A stretch of DNA of 64,000 nt from JAJISG01 sp964347325 (GTDB taxonomy: Archaea; Thermoplasmatota; Thermoplasmata; RBG-16-68-12; JAJISG01): assembly GCA_964347325.1 (NCBI GenBank), contig CAYFYA010000002.1:79863-143862 (forward strand), read 5' to 3'. The notes beneath the pieces are model-generated. The model did not search any database, was not told the origin of the DNA, and was given only the letters and a program-made list of their open reading frames with translations. A program made the position numbers and the translations under genes. This document shows, in pieces, positions 57,647 to 64,000 of this stretch (within the stretch, counting starts at the first letter, position 1; each line of letters starts with the position of its first letter).

Positions 57647-57682
57647 GATCAGCCGCCTCCCGATAGGCTAAGTCTCCACAAT

Positions 57683-57934
57683 CTAGCCAGACTCCAGCTT
57701 CCTTAGCTTTTTGGAGTAGAGATCCGAGATGCCTGCCTCGAGGTCGAACCCATAGAGTGATGCCAGAAAACCCATTAGGGCCGCAATCTCAGTAATCTCG
57801 TGGATTGCTAGCTCCCCCTGATCTCTCTCCACAGCGCGGGCCAGCTCCCCGAGTTCTCTAACGACGTGAACGAATGCCCCTTGGACGTTCTCCCCGAAGA
57901 TCCTTCTGTAGTACTCCACAGCTTCGACCACCAT
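57683..57934 (-). CDS. MazG-like nucleotide pyrophosphohydrolase domain
   Basis: An 83-residue all-alpha protein with a MazG-like pattern: VVRELGELARAVERD carries the first ExxE-like pair and AIHEITEIAALMGFLASLYG the second acidic helix, followed by the basic YSKKLRKLE tail. MazG-type proteins hydrolyse non-canonical NTPs and need Mg2+. This is at the short end of the range and has Glu where many have Asp, so the assignment is tentative. Confidence 0.6.
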   Translation of the reverse strand: MVVEAVEYYRRIFGENVQGAFVHVVRELGELARAVERDQGELAIHEITEIAALMGFLASLYGFDLEAGISDLYSKKLRKLESG

Positions 57935-58038
57935 AGCATGTCCCGGCCGTCCATCGACGAGGTCGCATTAGTTCCTGCCGGTGAGCACCGACGGTGCCCG
58001 CCGCCGGGCCTTCCACCTCGGGCTCGCTGGATTCCAGA

Positions 58039-58050
58039 AGCCTTAAGGCT
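58039..58050. repeat. Perfect 12-bp palindrome AGCCTTAAGGCT overlapping a TATA-like core
   Basis: It lies 30-41 bases before the ATG at 58080 and contains the TTAA that would be the TATA core. It may be a promoter with a built-in operator. Confidence 0.4.
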
Positions 58051-58079
58051 GGACCAGTCATCGCGTCGGGAGGAAGGAG

Positions 58080-58460
58080 ATGTCCCAGTATCCATCCACA
58101 GCCTTCGTCCTCGCCTTAGCCGCCGCTGTGTTCCACGCCGTTGGCGGCTTCATCAGCAGAGACTTCTACGACTTCGTCGCCTCTGCTCTCGATCCCCTAG
58201 GGTCCTCCGGGACTATCCTCGCCGCCATCTTCGTCCTCCTGGCCCTCTTGGGTGCTTACCTGCTCTATACCGGCAGGCCCCGCATGGTTACCTACGGCGG
58301 CGTCCTCACCATTTTGGTCTCCATTTCAGCGGTGCCCACTGGTTGGGGCATCATTCTCGGCTCTATCTTGGGCTTCATCGCCGGCATACTAGCGATGATC
58401 TGGCACCCCCGGTCTCCTCCGCTTCCGACGACGGTCCCAACTCCCATCAGCTCTGAATGA
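58080..58460 (+). CDS. Four-helix membrane protein
   Basis: A 126-residue integral membrane protein with about four hydrophobic segments (FVLALAAAVFHAVGGFI, GTILAAIFVLLALLGAYLL, VTYGGVLTILVSISAVP, IILGSILGFIAGILAMIW) and a short Pro/Ser-rich tail. Family unknown; such small proteins in archaea are generally annotated as hypothetical. AGGAAGGAG directly before the ATG and the palindrome at 58039-58050 bracket the start. Its TGA overlaps an ATG in another frame (ATGA at 58457-58460), but that downstream frame looks non-coding at first. Confidence 0.7.
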   Translation: MSQYPSTAFVLALAAAVFHAVGGFISRDFYDFVASALDPLGSSGTILAAIFVLLALLGAYLLYTGRPRMVTYGGVLTILVSISAVPTGWGIILGSILGFIAGILAMIWHPRSPPLPTTVPTPISSE

Positions 58461-58597
58461 GGTCATCACGACGTTGCCCTCTTGCACTGGGAGCCGAACT
58501 CGTCCTCACGGGGCCTCCTCAGTGGCCACTGACTGTTCACAAAGGCCCGCTTGATTCTACCCTTCTGACCGTCCTTGTGTTGTCTGAGGTGAGTGAG

Positions 58598-58813
58598 ATG
58601 CTCGCGGTCCCCTTGGGAAGCATGATGTTGGACGACTCTCCGCTGAGGCATTCGAGTCAACTGAGACAGTACGTTAGAATGGAGTACGGGGACGAAGGGC
58701 CCGAGTGGCTCGTCGTCGAGGCTCGGAGGTCATTGGCGAAGGCCAAGTATGCCGAGAGGTCGGCCCAAAGAGGGCGGGTCCCTCGGGGGCTCAGACGTCC
58801 CCACCCCCAGTGA
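58598..58813 (+). CDS. Possible small protein, 71 residues
   Basis: A frame from ATG 58598, preceded by GAGGTG six bases upstream, reads MLAVPLGSMMLDDSPLRHSS, then QLRQYVRMEYGDEGPEWLVV and a basic tail. The longer frame from 58457 adds non-protein-like sequence. The basic Arg-rich end and acidic middle could bind nucleic acid, but no family is recognised. Confidence 0.4.
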   Translation: MLAVPLGSMMLDDSPLRHSSQLRQYVRMEYGDEGPEWLVVEARRSLAKAKYAERSAQRGRVPRGLRRPHPQ

Positions 58814-58939
58814 AGCTACCTAAGTCCTGTCCCCCAGATAGCGCGAGTTATGCGATGGAATGGCTCTCACGAGGAAATTTCTTGAAACTTATCAAGAGAC
58901 GACGAGGCCTTTGTCAGAGGGATGTCCGACGAGTATGGG

Positions 58940-59182
58940 CTAGCCCCGGGCCTGTCTCATAGCAAAGAAGAAGATTCTCCTCAGACTCCAGTGCTCACGA
59001 TAACGCGCAGCCAGCTTCCGGGCTAGGTCGGGCGGAAGGCCAGATTTCTTCAGCTCCTTGTTGAAGGCAGAGGCTCCCCTTTGGATCCGAAAGCCCAACC
59101 TCAGGGCGCTCGCGCCCAGCCTAAGTACCAACAACGGCACCGTGGATGCGACGGCGACGAAGAGACTCTTCTCCTCAGTCAT
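58940..59182 (-). CDS. Small membrane-associated hypothetical protein
   Basis: An 80-residue protein with one N-terminal hydrophobic segment (LFVAVASTVPLLVLRLGASAL) and a basic amphipathic tail (RKLAARYREHWSLRRIFFF). Family unknown. Its ATG overlaps the stop of the preceding gene (ATGA at 59179-59182), so the two are co-translated. Its stop shares a CTAG with a 27-codon plus-strand frame ending at 58943, which I do not rank as a gene. Confidence 0.6.
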   Translation of the reverse strand: MTEEKSLFVAVASTVPLLVLRLGASALRLGFRIQRGASAFNKELKKSGLPPDLARKLAARYREHWSLRRIFFFAMRQARG

Positions 59183-59553
59183 GCTTCGTCGCTCTCGTCG
59201 TCCTCTCCGAACTTCTCCTTGATCTTCTCCGCGACGGCCTCTTCGATGGCCTTTCCGAGTTCCTCCCCGCCCTTGCCACGCCTGTGCTTCACCTTGAAAC
59301 CCTTGCCACCCAGGACGTCCTGTATCATGGCCGCGAAGTTGGTCTTGTCCATGAATTGCTGAGTGAGCAGGAAGGCCTGCTCATCGTTCATCCCCGCTTC
59401 CTTTATGTTCTTGTAGAAGTCGGCGACGGCCTTCGCGTACTGCTCCGTCTGCTCCGCGTTGAACAGGGTGTCGGATATCGCAGAGAGCAGCTTCGGTATC
59501 TCCGTGGACACCACGGAGAGGATCTCTTTCACCTCTTCAGCGTCGGACACCAT
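59179..59553 (-). CDS. Hypothetical helical protein, 124 residues
   Basis: A soluble alpha-helical protein: VKEILSVVSTEIPKLLSAIS, FNAEQTEQYAKAVADFYKNI, NDEQAFLLTQQFMDKTNF, then a Lys/Glu-rich tail. The pattern of two amphipathic helices separated by short turns suggests a small helical bundle, possibly scaffolding or membrane-adjacent. ATG 59553 follows GAGGTGA; the frame starts at GTG 59562. A TATA-like CATTTAATATGG at about 59589-59600 is 36-47 bases upstream. It is translationally coupled to the downstream membrane protein. Confidence 0.65.
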   Translation of the reverse strand: MVSDAEEVKEILSVVSTEIPKLLSAISDTLFNAEQTEQYAKAVADFYKNIKEAGMNDEQAFLLTQQFMDKTNFAAMIQDVLGGKGFKVKHRRGKGGEELGKAIEEAVAEKIKEKFGEDDESDEA

Positions 59554-59619
59554 TCCGTTCACCTCACCTCTTCCAATCTTTGGTCCCCATATTAAATGAA
59601 GTGGACACTTGTGACCAGC

Positions 59620-60108
59620 TTACTCTAGGGCCTCCTCTCTTCCCTCCTCTTTGCTGGGTGCCACGAGACCGAGGACCTCGGACCAGCGGTGGACGGTGGC
59701 CTCCGAGATGTCGTAGACGTTGCCGCGAGACCCCCCGGAGGAGACGACTACACCCCGGCTCTCCAGTGTTTTAAGCCTTTCTCGCACGATTCTCCTCGAG
59801 GCAGTGCCCCGACGAGCCCGCAGGGCCTCCGCTATCTGGGATATGTTCCTACCACCCTTCTCGAAGAGGACCTGAACGATCTCCTTAGAGATGGGATCCT
59901 TGATTTCCGGAATGGCCATCTCGGGAGAGAGAGACCCGTATCGCTGGAGAAGGTCCAGGAGCCGGAAGTAAGAGCGGGAGATCTCCTGCAACCTTCCCAT
60001 GTATCCCACGAGCTGGCCGTAGGGTTCGCTCAGCCTGTCGATGGCCTTTTCCAGCTGTTCCATCCGCTGAGCCAGTGCCTCAAGGTCAACCTCCTCGTCC
60101 TCAACCAT
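59620..60108 (-). CDS. Winged-helix transcriptional regulator with N-terminal coiled coil
   Basis: A 162-residue DNA-binding protein. Residues 1-60 form a coiled coil (LAQRMEQLEKAIDRLSEPYG), then a winged helix: ISKEIVQVLFEKGGRNISQI as helices 1-2, ARRGTASRRIVRERLKTLES as the recognition helix and SRGVVVSSGGSRGNVYDIS as the wing. It resembles archaeal ArsR/MarR/Lrs14-like regulators. CCCTTATACACC near 60136-60147 is 28-39 bases before the start, so it may be leaderless. The regulon is unknown; it precedes the two small helical genes on the same strand. Confidence 0.8.
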   Translation of the reverse strand: MVEDEEVDLEALAQRMEQLEKAIDRLSEPYGQLVGYMGRLQEISRSYFRLLDLLQRYGSLSPEMAIPEIKDPISKEIVQVLFEKGGRNISQIAEALRARRGTASRRIVRERLKTLESRGVVVSSGGSRGNVYDISEATVHRWSEVLGLVAPSKEEGREEALE

Positions 60109-60326
60109 GGGGTGACTGCGTTAGCCCAGCCTGGGTGTATAAGGGTTTCTTACCCTGAGAACCTGCTGTTGCTTGCCCTGACCGTGGGTACAGGTGACTG
60201 TCGTGACCTCTCCTTGGAGCTGCTGTAAGAGTGAGGGATTTGCCTTCCTGAGTAACCGACTTCTGCCAGTCCCGATCCTGCCCTCATCGAATGACCAGGC
60301 TCGATCACTAGGAACTCTCAGGACAC

Positions 60327-61742
60327 CTAGAGCTCCTTGATCTCGCTAATAACCCCGGTCACAGCCTCCCTGGCGTGCCCAAAGAGCATCATCGTCTTCT
60401 CGTCGTAGAACAGCTCGTTATCGATGCCCGAGAAGCCTGGGTTCAGACTCCGCTTGATGACGATAATGTGCTGTGCGTGGTCCACGTTGAGAATGGGCAT
60501 GCCGTATATGGGGCTACTTCTGTCGTGCCTCGCCGCAGGGTTCACCACGTCGTTGGCGCCGACGACAAGTGCCACATCCGTCCGCACGAAGTCATCGTTG
60601 ATGTCATCCATGTCGTAGAGCTGGTTATAGGGCACATTTGCCTCCGCCAGGAGAACGTTCATGTGGCCTGGCATGCGCCCAGCGACGGGGTGGATGGCGT
60701 ACTTCACGATGATGCCGCGGTTCTCCAAGAGGTTCACCAGCTCAGCGACGGCGTGCTGGGCCTGGGCGGCGGCCATGCCGTATCCGGGTACGATAACAAC
60801 GGAACGGGCGTAGCCGAGAACGGTGGCGGCCTGCTCGGCGTCCACCGACCGGACAGTCCTGTCCGGGGGCACGGCGGTGCCGCCTGGGACCGTTACCTCC
60901 CCTGCGCCGAAGGCACCGAAGAGGACGTTGAACAGGGAGCGGTTCATGGCTTTGGTCATGATCTGGGTGAGAATGAGCCCCGCTGCTCCGACGAGGGCTC
61001 CGGCGACGATGAGGATGTTGTTTTGCAGGATGAACCCCGCCGTGACTGCCGCCAAGCCAGACAGGGAGTTGAGGAGGGAGATGACCACAGGCATGTCCGC
61101 TCCCCCTATGGGGATGACCACGAGGACTCCCAGGACGAAGGAGAGGAGGACGAGGATCAGGAAGAGGTTAGGGTTGAGGGCGAAGAAGGTGAGATAGGCT
61201 CCACCAATCATGAATGCCACTATGATGATACCGTTGATGGGATGCTGCAGGGGGTAGGTTATCGGTTTTCCAGGAACGATCCCCTGGAGCTTCCCGAAAG
61301 CGATTAGGCTGCCAGTGAGGGTCGTGCCTCCGACGAGGACGCCGGCCATGATCACGATGGATGTGTCGACGGGGATGGCGTCTGGGGTACCGAGGAGGCG
61401 CCAGTATTCTGCGATGGCCACGAGGGCCGAGGCTCCGCCACCAAACCCGTTGAAGAGACCCACCATCTGGGGCATTGAGGTCATCTTAACGAGCCTGGCT
61501 CCTGTTGCTCCGAGGAGGGCGCCTATGAGGACTCCAATCAGGATGAACTCGTAGGTGAGAACCTGGCGGTCGAGCAGGGTGGCGACGACGGCGATGAGCA
61601 TGCCGATGGCGGCCAGAAGGTTGCCCCTCCTTCCTGTGGCGGGGGAGTTCAGATAGCGCAGGCCTAGGATGAAGAGGGCAGCAGCCAATAGGTAGGCTAG
61701 CTGAATGTAGGATGGCAGAAGGTCTGTGACGCCGTCGGCCAT
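60327..61742 (-). CDS. pntB: NAD(P) transhydrogenase subunit beta
   Basis: A 471-residue subunit of the proton-translocating transhydrogenase that makes NADPH from NADH using the proton gradient. Residues 1 to about 260 form membrane domain II (nine or so helices), and about 290-471 form the NADP(H)-binding domain III with VVIVPGYGMAAAQAQHAVAE, RMPGHMNVLLAEANVPY, GANDVVNPAA, and IIVIKRSLNPGFSG. The open frame runs back to 62042, but that part is antisense to pntAB and pntAA; MADGVTD at 61742 with GAGGTAGCC upstream is right. It is the third gene of the pnt operon, two bases after pntAB. Confidence 0.95.
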   Translation of the reverse strand: MADGVTDLLPSYIQLAYLLAAALFILGLRYLNSPATGRRGNLLAAIGMLIAVVATLLDRQVLTYEFILIGVLIGALLGATGARLVKMTSMPQMVGLFNGFGGGASALVAIAEYWRLLGTPDAIPVDTSIVIMAGVLVGGTTLTGSLIAFGKLQGIVPGKPITYPLQHPINGIIIVAFMIGGAYLTFFALNPNLFLILVLLSFVLGVLVVIPIGGADMPVVISLLNSLSGLAAVTAGFILQNNILIVAGALVGAAGLILTQIMTKAMNRSLFNVLFGAFGAGEVTVPGGTAVPPDRTVRSVDAEQAATVLGYARSVVIVPGYGMAAAQAQHAVAELVNLLENRGIIVKYAIHPVAGRMPGHMNVLLAEANVPYNQLYDMDDINDDFVRTDVALVVGANDVVNPAARHDRSSPIYGMPILNVDHAQHIIVIKRSLNPGFSGIDNELFYDEKTMMLFGHAREAVTGVISEIKEL

Positions 61743-61744
61743 GG

Positions 61745-62026
61745 CTACCTCTTCCTGAACATCTGGAGCATCCTGTCCGTTACCAGGAAGCCACCTACGA
61801 CGTTGATGGTCGCTAGGACGACGGCTATGAGGCCCAGGATGACGGAGAGGTTCGTCTCCCCCACTCCAGCGACGATGATGGCCCCCACGAGCACTATGCC
61901 TGAGATGGCGTTCGCTCCCGACATGAGTGGAGTGTGGAGAGTGGGTGGAACCTTGCTGATAACCTCGAAGCCTACGAAGGCTGCCAGCACGAAGATGAAG
62001 AGGCTCAGTATTAGCATCTCGAGCAT
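61745..62026 (-). CDS. pntAB: NAD(P) transhydrogenase subunit alpha part 2 (membrane)
   Basis: A 93-residue membrane subunit with three hydrophobic helices. PTLHTPLMSGANAISGIVLVGAI in parts is the hallmark of PntAB, the first half of the proton channel domain II. It ends TDRMLQMFRKR. It is split from the NAD-binding part, as in Rhodospirillum and other three-gene systems, rather than fused as in E. coli PntA. The start ATG 62026 follows GAGGTGTCGG with eight-base spacing, overlapping only the 18-base gap to pntAA. Confidence 0.95.
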   Translation of the reverse strand: MLEMLILSLFIFVLAAFVGFEVISKVPPTLHTPLMSGANAISGIVLVGAIIVAGVGETNLSVILGLIAVVLATINVVGGFLVTDRMLQMFRKR

Positions 62027-62044
62027 CTTTCCGACACCTCAAGC

Positions 62045-63193
62045 TCAGCTATGGGCGGCGATCTCCTCCTCCAGCGCTTGTCTCACTCTCCTATTGCGAA
62101 TCTGTCCGGCATGGGTCACACAGCAGGCGTCGATGATCTCGTCCTCGAAGTCAAGCTGGAGGCTTCCTTCCCTGATGATGTGCTGGACCAAGGTCGAGGC
62201 GTTCTTGGCGTACAACTGACTCGCGTGGAGGGGCATGGTGGAGGGCAGGTTGACGGGTCCAAGGATCTTGACCCCGCGGCTGATCACATCCTCCCCCGCC
62301 CGGGTCAGTTCACAGTTACCACCCTGTTCAGCCGCGAGGTCGACGATGACCGAGCCCTCGGCCATCCTCCTCACCATGTCCTTCGTGAGGAGGAGGGGGG
62401 CCCGCTTCCCAGGAACCTGGGCTGTCGTGATGACCACGTCGGAGGCGGCCACGCGATCGGATATCAGCTCCTGCTCCAGTCTCCTGGCGTCCTCCGATAC
62501 CTCCTTGGCATACCCCCCTGTGTCCTCCGTCTCCTCCTCCAGCTGGACCTCTACGAAGGTCGCTCCCAAGCTCTCTACCTCCTCCTTCACCGCCGGCCTT
62601 ATATCAAAGGCCTCCACAACAGCCCCCAGCCTGCGCGCAGTGGCGATCGCCTGCAAGCCCGCCACTCCAGCTCCAAGGACGAACACGTGAGCGGGTCGGA
62701 CCGTGCCCGCTGCCGTGGTCAACATCGGGAAGAACTTGCTGAGGGCGCCAGCGGCAATCACCGCAGCTTTGTACCCCGCCACTGCTCCCTGGGAAGACAG
62801 CGCATCCATGCTCTGGGCTCTGGCTATTCGGGGGATCATCTCCATGCTGAAGGCCGTGACCCTACGATTGGCGACCCGGCTCACGGTCCTTGGGTCCCCG
62901 AGGGGGTTCAGGAAACCGATGTAAGCGGATTCCTCGGCAACCAGATCGACCTCTTGACGGGAGGGAGGACTGACCTTGAGAAGGACCTGGGCCTCCTTCC
63001 AGAGAGACGCACCATCGTCGATGATGGTGGCCCCAGCCTCCCTGTAGGCCATATCGGAAAGATGGGAACTCTCCCCGGCGCCAGCCTCGACCCGGACCTC
63101 GAATCCGTTCCGAACGAGTTCGCCCACCACATTTGGGACGAGAGCGACACGCCTCTCCCCCTCCCTGGTTTCTCGCGGGACTGAAACGTTCAC
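62045..63193 (-). CDS. pntAA: NAD(P) transhydrogenase subunit alpha part 1 (NAD-binding)
   Basis: A 382-residue soluble domain I, which binds NAD(H) and passes hydride to the NADP domain of pntB. It has VSVPRETREGERRVALVP at the start, SMEMIPRIARAQSMDALSSQ, the Rossmann motif HVFVLGAGVAGLQAIATARR, and IVDLAAEQGGNCELT. Relatives are alanine dehydrogenases, from which it is distinguished by its PntA-specific motifs and operon partners. It starts at GTG 63193 with GGGAGGG upstream. A TATA-like ACCTATAAG near 63240-63248 gives a leader of about 25-30 bases. Bacterial origin is possible. Confidence 0.95.
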   Translation of the reverse strand: MNVSVPRETREGERRVALVPNVVGELVRNGFEVRVEAGAGESSHLSDMAYREAGATIIDDGASLWKEAQVLLKVSPPSRQEVDLVAEESAYIGFLNPLGDPRTVSRVANRRVTAFSMEMIPRIARAQSMDALSSQGAVAGYKAAVIAAGALSKFFPMLTTAAGTVRPAHVFVLGAGVAGLQAIATARRLGAVVEAFDIRPAVKEEVESLGATFVEVQLEEETEDTGGYAKEVSEDARRLEQELISDRVAASDVVITTAQVPGKRAPLLLTKDMVRRMAEGSVIVDLAAEQGGNCELTRAGEDVISRGVKILGPVNLPSTMPLHASQLYAKNASTLVQHIIREGSLQLDFEDEIIDACCVTHAGQIRNRRVRQALEEEIAAHS

Positions 63194-63369
63194 TGGCTTC
63201 GCCCTCCCCCATGCCTCGCGGACAATTCGTCAGAACGACTTATAGGTTTGGCGTGCCTCCGCGGATGCTTCGCTTGCTGCCACCCACTTCCCCAGTGATC
63301 GGCGCCATCCCTCCTGGGGTCGTGAAGCCGGCACGACCAGCTTGCCCTGCCTTCTCTTTGTTTCCTCCT

Positions 63370-63972
63370 TCAGTCTGTGTTCGAGTGGACCCTGTTGTTC
63401 CCAGAGAACTCCGTTCTCAGTATGCCGTAGTGGAGCAAGCCATACCTGGTCCCACTCTCGATGCCACACTCTCTGAGATGGCCCTCCTTGCGCATTCCTA
63501 GCCTCTCCGCCAGCTTGGAGCTCTCCTTGTTCGAGTCCCGGGTTATGGCCGACACCTTGTGTGCGCCCAAACCATCGAACAGGAACTCCAGCGAACGTCG
63601 AGCAGCTTCCGTTGCGATGCCCTTTCCCTGATAGCCCCTATCCAGAAACCATCCGATCTCGAACAGGGGTACATCCCAGTTCTTGGGTTCTATCCATATC
63701 TCCCCCACGTACACGTGCGCCTCCTTCAACCAGATACCCATTACAAACCGGTCGCGCGCCATCCATTCGGCCTCATGCCTTCGAACCTTGAGCTCTGCCT
63801 CTCCCTCGGTTATTAAGCAGGCGACTTCAGACACATTCTCCCGCAGAAACTTCCTGTTGTCGTTCCTCTCGAGAAGAAGGTAGAGGCCCCGTCCATCCCC
63901 TTGCCTGTACTTCCTAACGACTAGCCTCTTGGTTTCCAATCGTGCTGGAATGTCGAGGAGCAGCTTATGCAT
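63370..63972 (-). CDS. RimJ/RimL-type GNAT N-acetyltransferase
   Basis: A 200-residue acetyltransferase of the ribosomal-protein-acetylating branch. LETKRLVVRKYRQGDGRGLY is the typical opening, and the acetyl-CoA loop is RGYQGKGIATEAARRSLEFLF, followed by KVSAITRDSNKESSKLAERLGMRKEG in parts. The substrate may be a ribosomal protein or an antibiotic-like small molecule. The start ATG 63972 (MHKLLLDIP) is preferred with GGTGGG five bases upstream; the frame continues to GTG 63990 at the window edge. Confidence 0.88.
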   Translation of the reverse strand: MHKLLLDIPARLETKRLVVRKYRQGDGRGLYLLLERNDNRKFLRENVSEVACLITEGEAELKVRRHEAEWMARDRFVMGIWLKEAHVYVGEIWIEPKNWDVPLFEIGWFLDRGYQGKGIATEAARRSLEFLFDGLGAHKVSAITRDSNKESSKLAERLGMRKEGHLRECGIESGTRYGLLHYGILRTEFSGNNRVHSNTD

Positions 63973-64000
63973 GGTTCCCACCATTGCCACATCGGGGGTC

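Noticed and set aside
58860..58943. 27-codon plus-strand frame beginning MALTRKFLETYQETTRPLSE
   Set aside because: It shares a CTAG with the convergent stop, but there is no clear promoter or ribosome binding site and no recognisable family.
60160..60326. Minus-strand open frame with GEVTTVTCTHGQGKQQQVLR between pntB and the regulator
   Set aside because: No start codon with a ribosome binding site and weak codon bias; probably chance or an untraceable remnant.
61743..62042. N-terminal extension of the pntB frame
   Set aside because: It overlaps pntAB antisense-free but in another frame and is Arg/His-rich shadow sequence; pntB proper starts at 61742.
63230..63369. Minus-strand frame upstream of pntAA (KLVVPASRPQEGWRRSLGKW)
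   Set aside because: It overlaps the GNAT gene and the pntAA TATA element; likely shadow sequence.
1..64000. tRNA, rRNA, CRISPR array, insertion sequence or toxin-antitoxin pair
   Set aside because: I scanned by eye for T-loop-like motifs, regularly spaced repeats, transposase motifs and small gene pairs and saw none; a covariance-model search would be decisive.

Overview
The window is a 64 kb piece of an archaeal chromosome. The evidence is a coherent archaeal information-processing set: thermosome, CDC48/VCP-like ATPase, proteasome-activating nucleotidase (PAN), release factor aRF1, RNA polymerase subunit Rpo6/RpoK, MBF1, archaeal-type UMP kinase and ThiD-ThiN. Many genes have an AT-rich TATA-like element about 23-35 bp before the start codon and no room for a ribosome binding site, so leaderless transcripts look common. 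DNA is GC-rich with a strong G/C third-position bias. A zinc-containing 7Fe ferredoxin, DUF996/DUF998/DUF2240 families and the overall mix suggest a euryarchaeal lineage, most likely Thermoplasmatota; this placement is inference. Aconitase, a DUF420 (CtaM-like) protein, DM13 protein, transhydrogenase, glutathione S-transferase and a diiron oxygenase-like protein suggest an aerobic heterotroph.

Layout. 1-8 kb: CDC48 (cut by the window edge), alcohol dehydrogenase plus LsrF-like aldolase, M20 peptidase, RIO kinase, thermosome, zinc ferredoxin, Rpo6. 8-19.6 kb: a zinc-ribbon/TPR protein, HisA-like protein plus DUF2240, MBF1, PAN, a 50-residue zinc ribbon, membrane FKBP, a thiDN-glycosyltransferase operon, thpR-pyrH operon, and aRF1-argS. 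21-32 kb: a giant PKD-repeat surface protein, small charged proteins, two divergent M29-like peptidase paralogues, a ferritin-like protein, an ABC exporter, a cytosolic trypsin-like protease and a broken gene. 32-47 kb: aconitase, M3 peptidase, membrane proteins, DM13, EamA transporter, thioesterase, GNAT, F420/FMN-type oxidoreductase, aldo-keto reductase, TfoX-like protein and an orphan DNA methyltransferase. 47-58 kb: an accessory-looking stretch with a GST, a broken methyltransferase, a diiron oxygenase-like protein, MOSC, S9 peptidase, DUF420, a RIO-kinase fragment, a frameshifted HAD phosphatase, a second aldo-keto reductase and a heme-barrel-like protein. 58-64 kb: unknown small proteins, a winged-helix regulator, the three-gene proton-translocating transhydrogenase operon (pntAA-pntAB-pntB) and a RimJ/RimL-type acetyltransferase.

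Themes. Protein quality control is dense: CDC48, thermosome, PAN, FKBP, M20, M3, S9, two M29-like proteins and a trypsin-like protease. At least four genes are visibly damaged (two in-frame amber codons at 30.1-30.5 kb, one opal codon at 48.7 kb, a one-base deletion in a HAD active-site motif at 55.9 kb, a RIO-kinase fragment at 55.1 kb), and MBF1 has no canonical start before its zinc ribbon. These may be true decay or errors in a draft assembly. I saw no rRNA, tRNA, CRISPR array, insertion sequence or replication origin, and no clear defence system. The scan for RNAs and repeats was by eye only.
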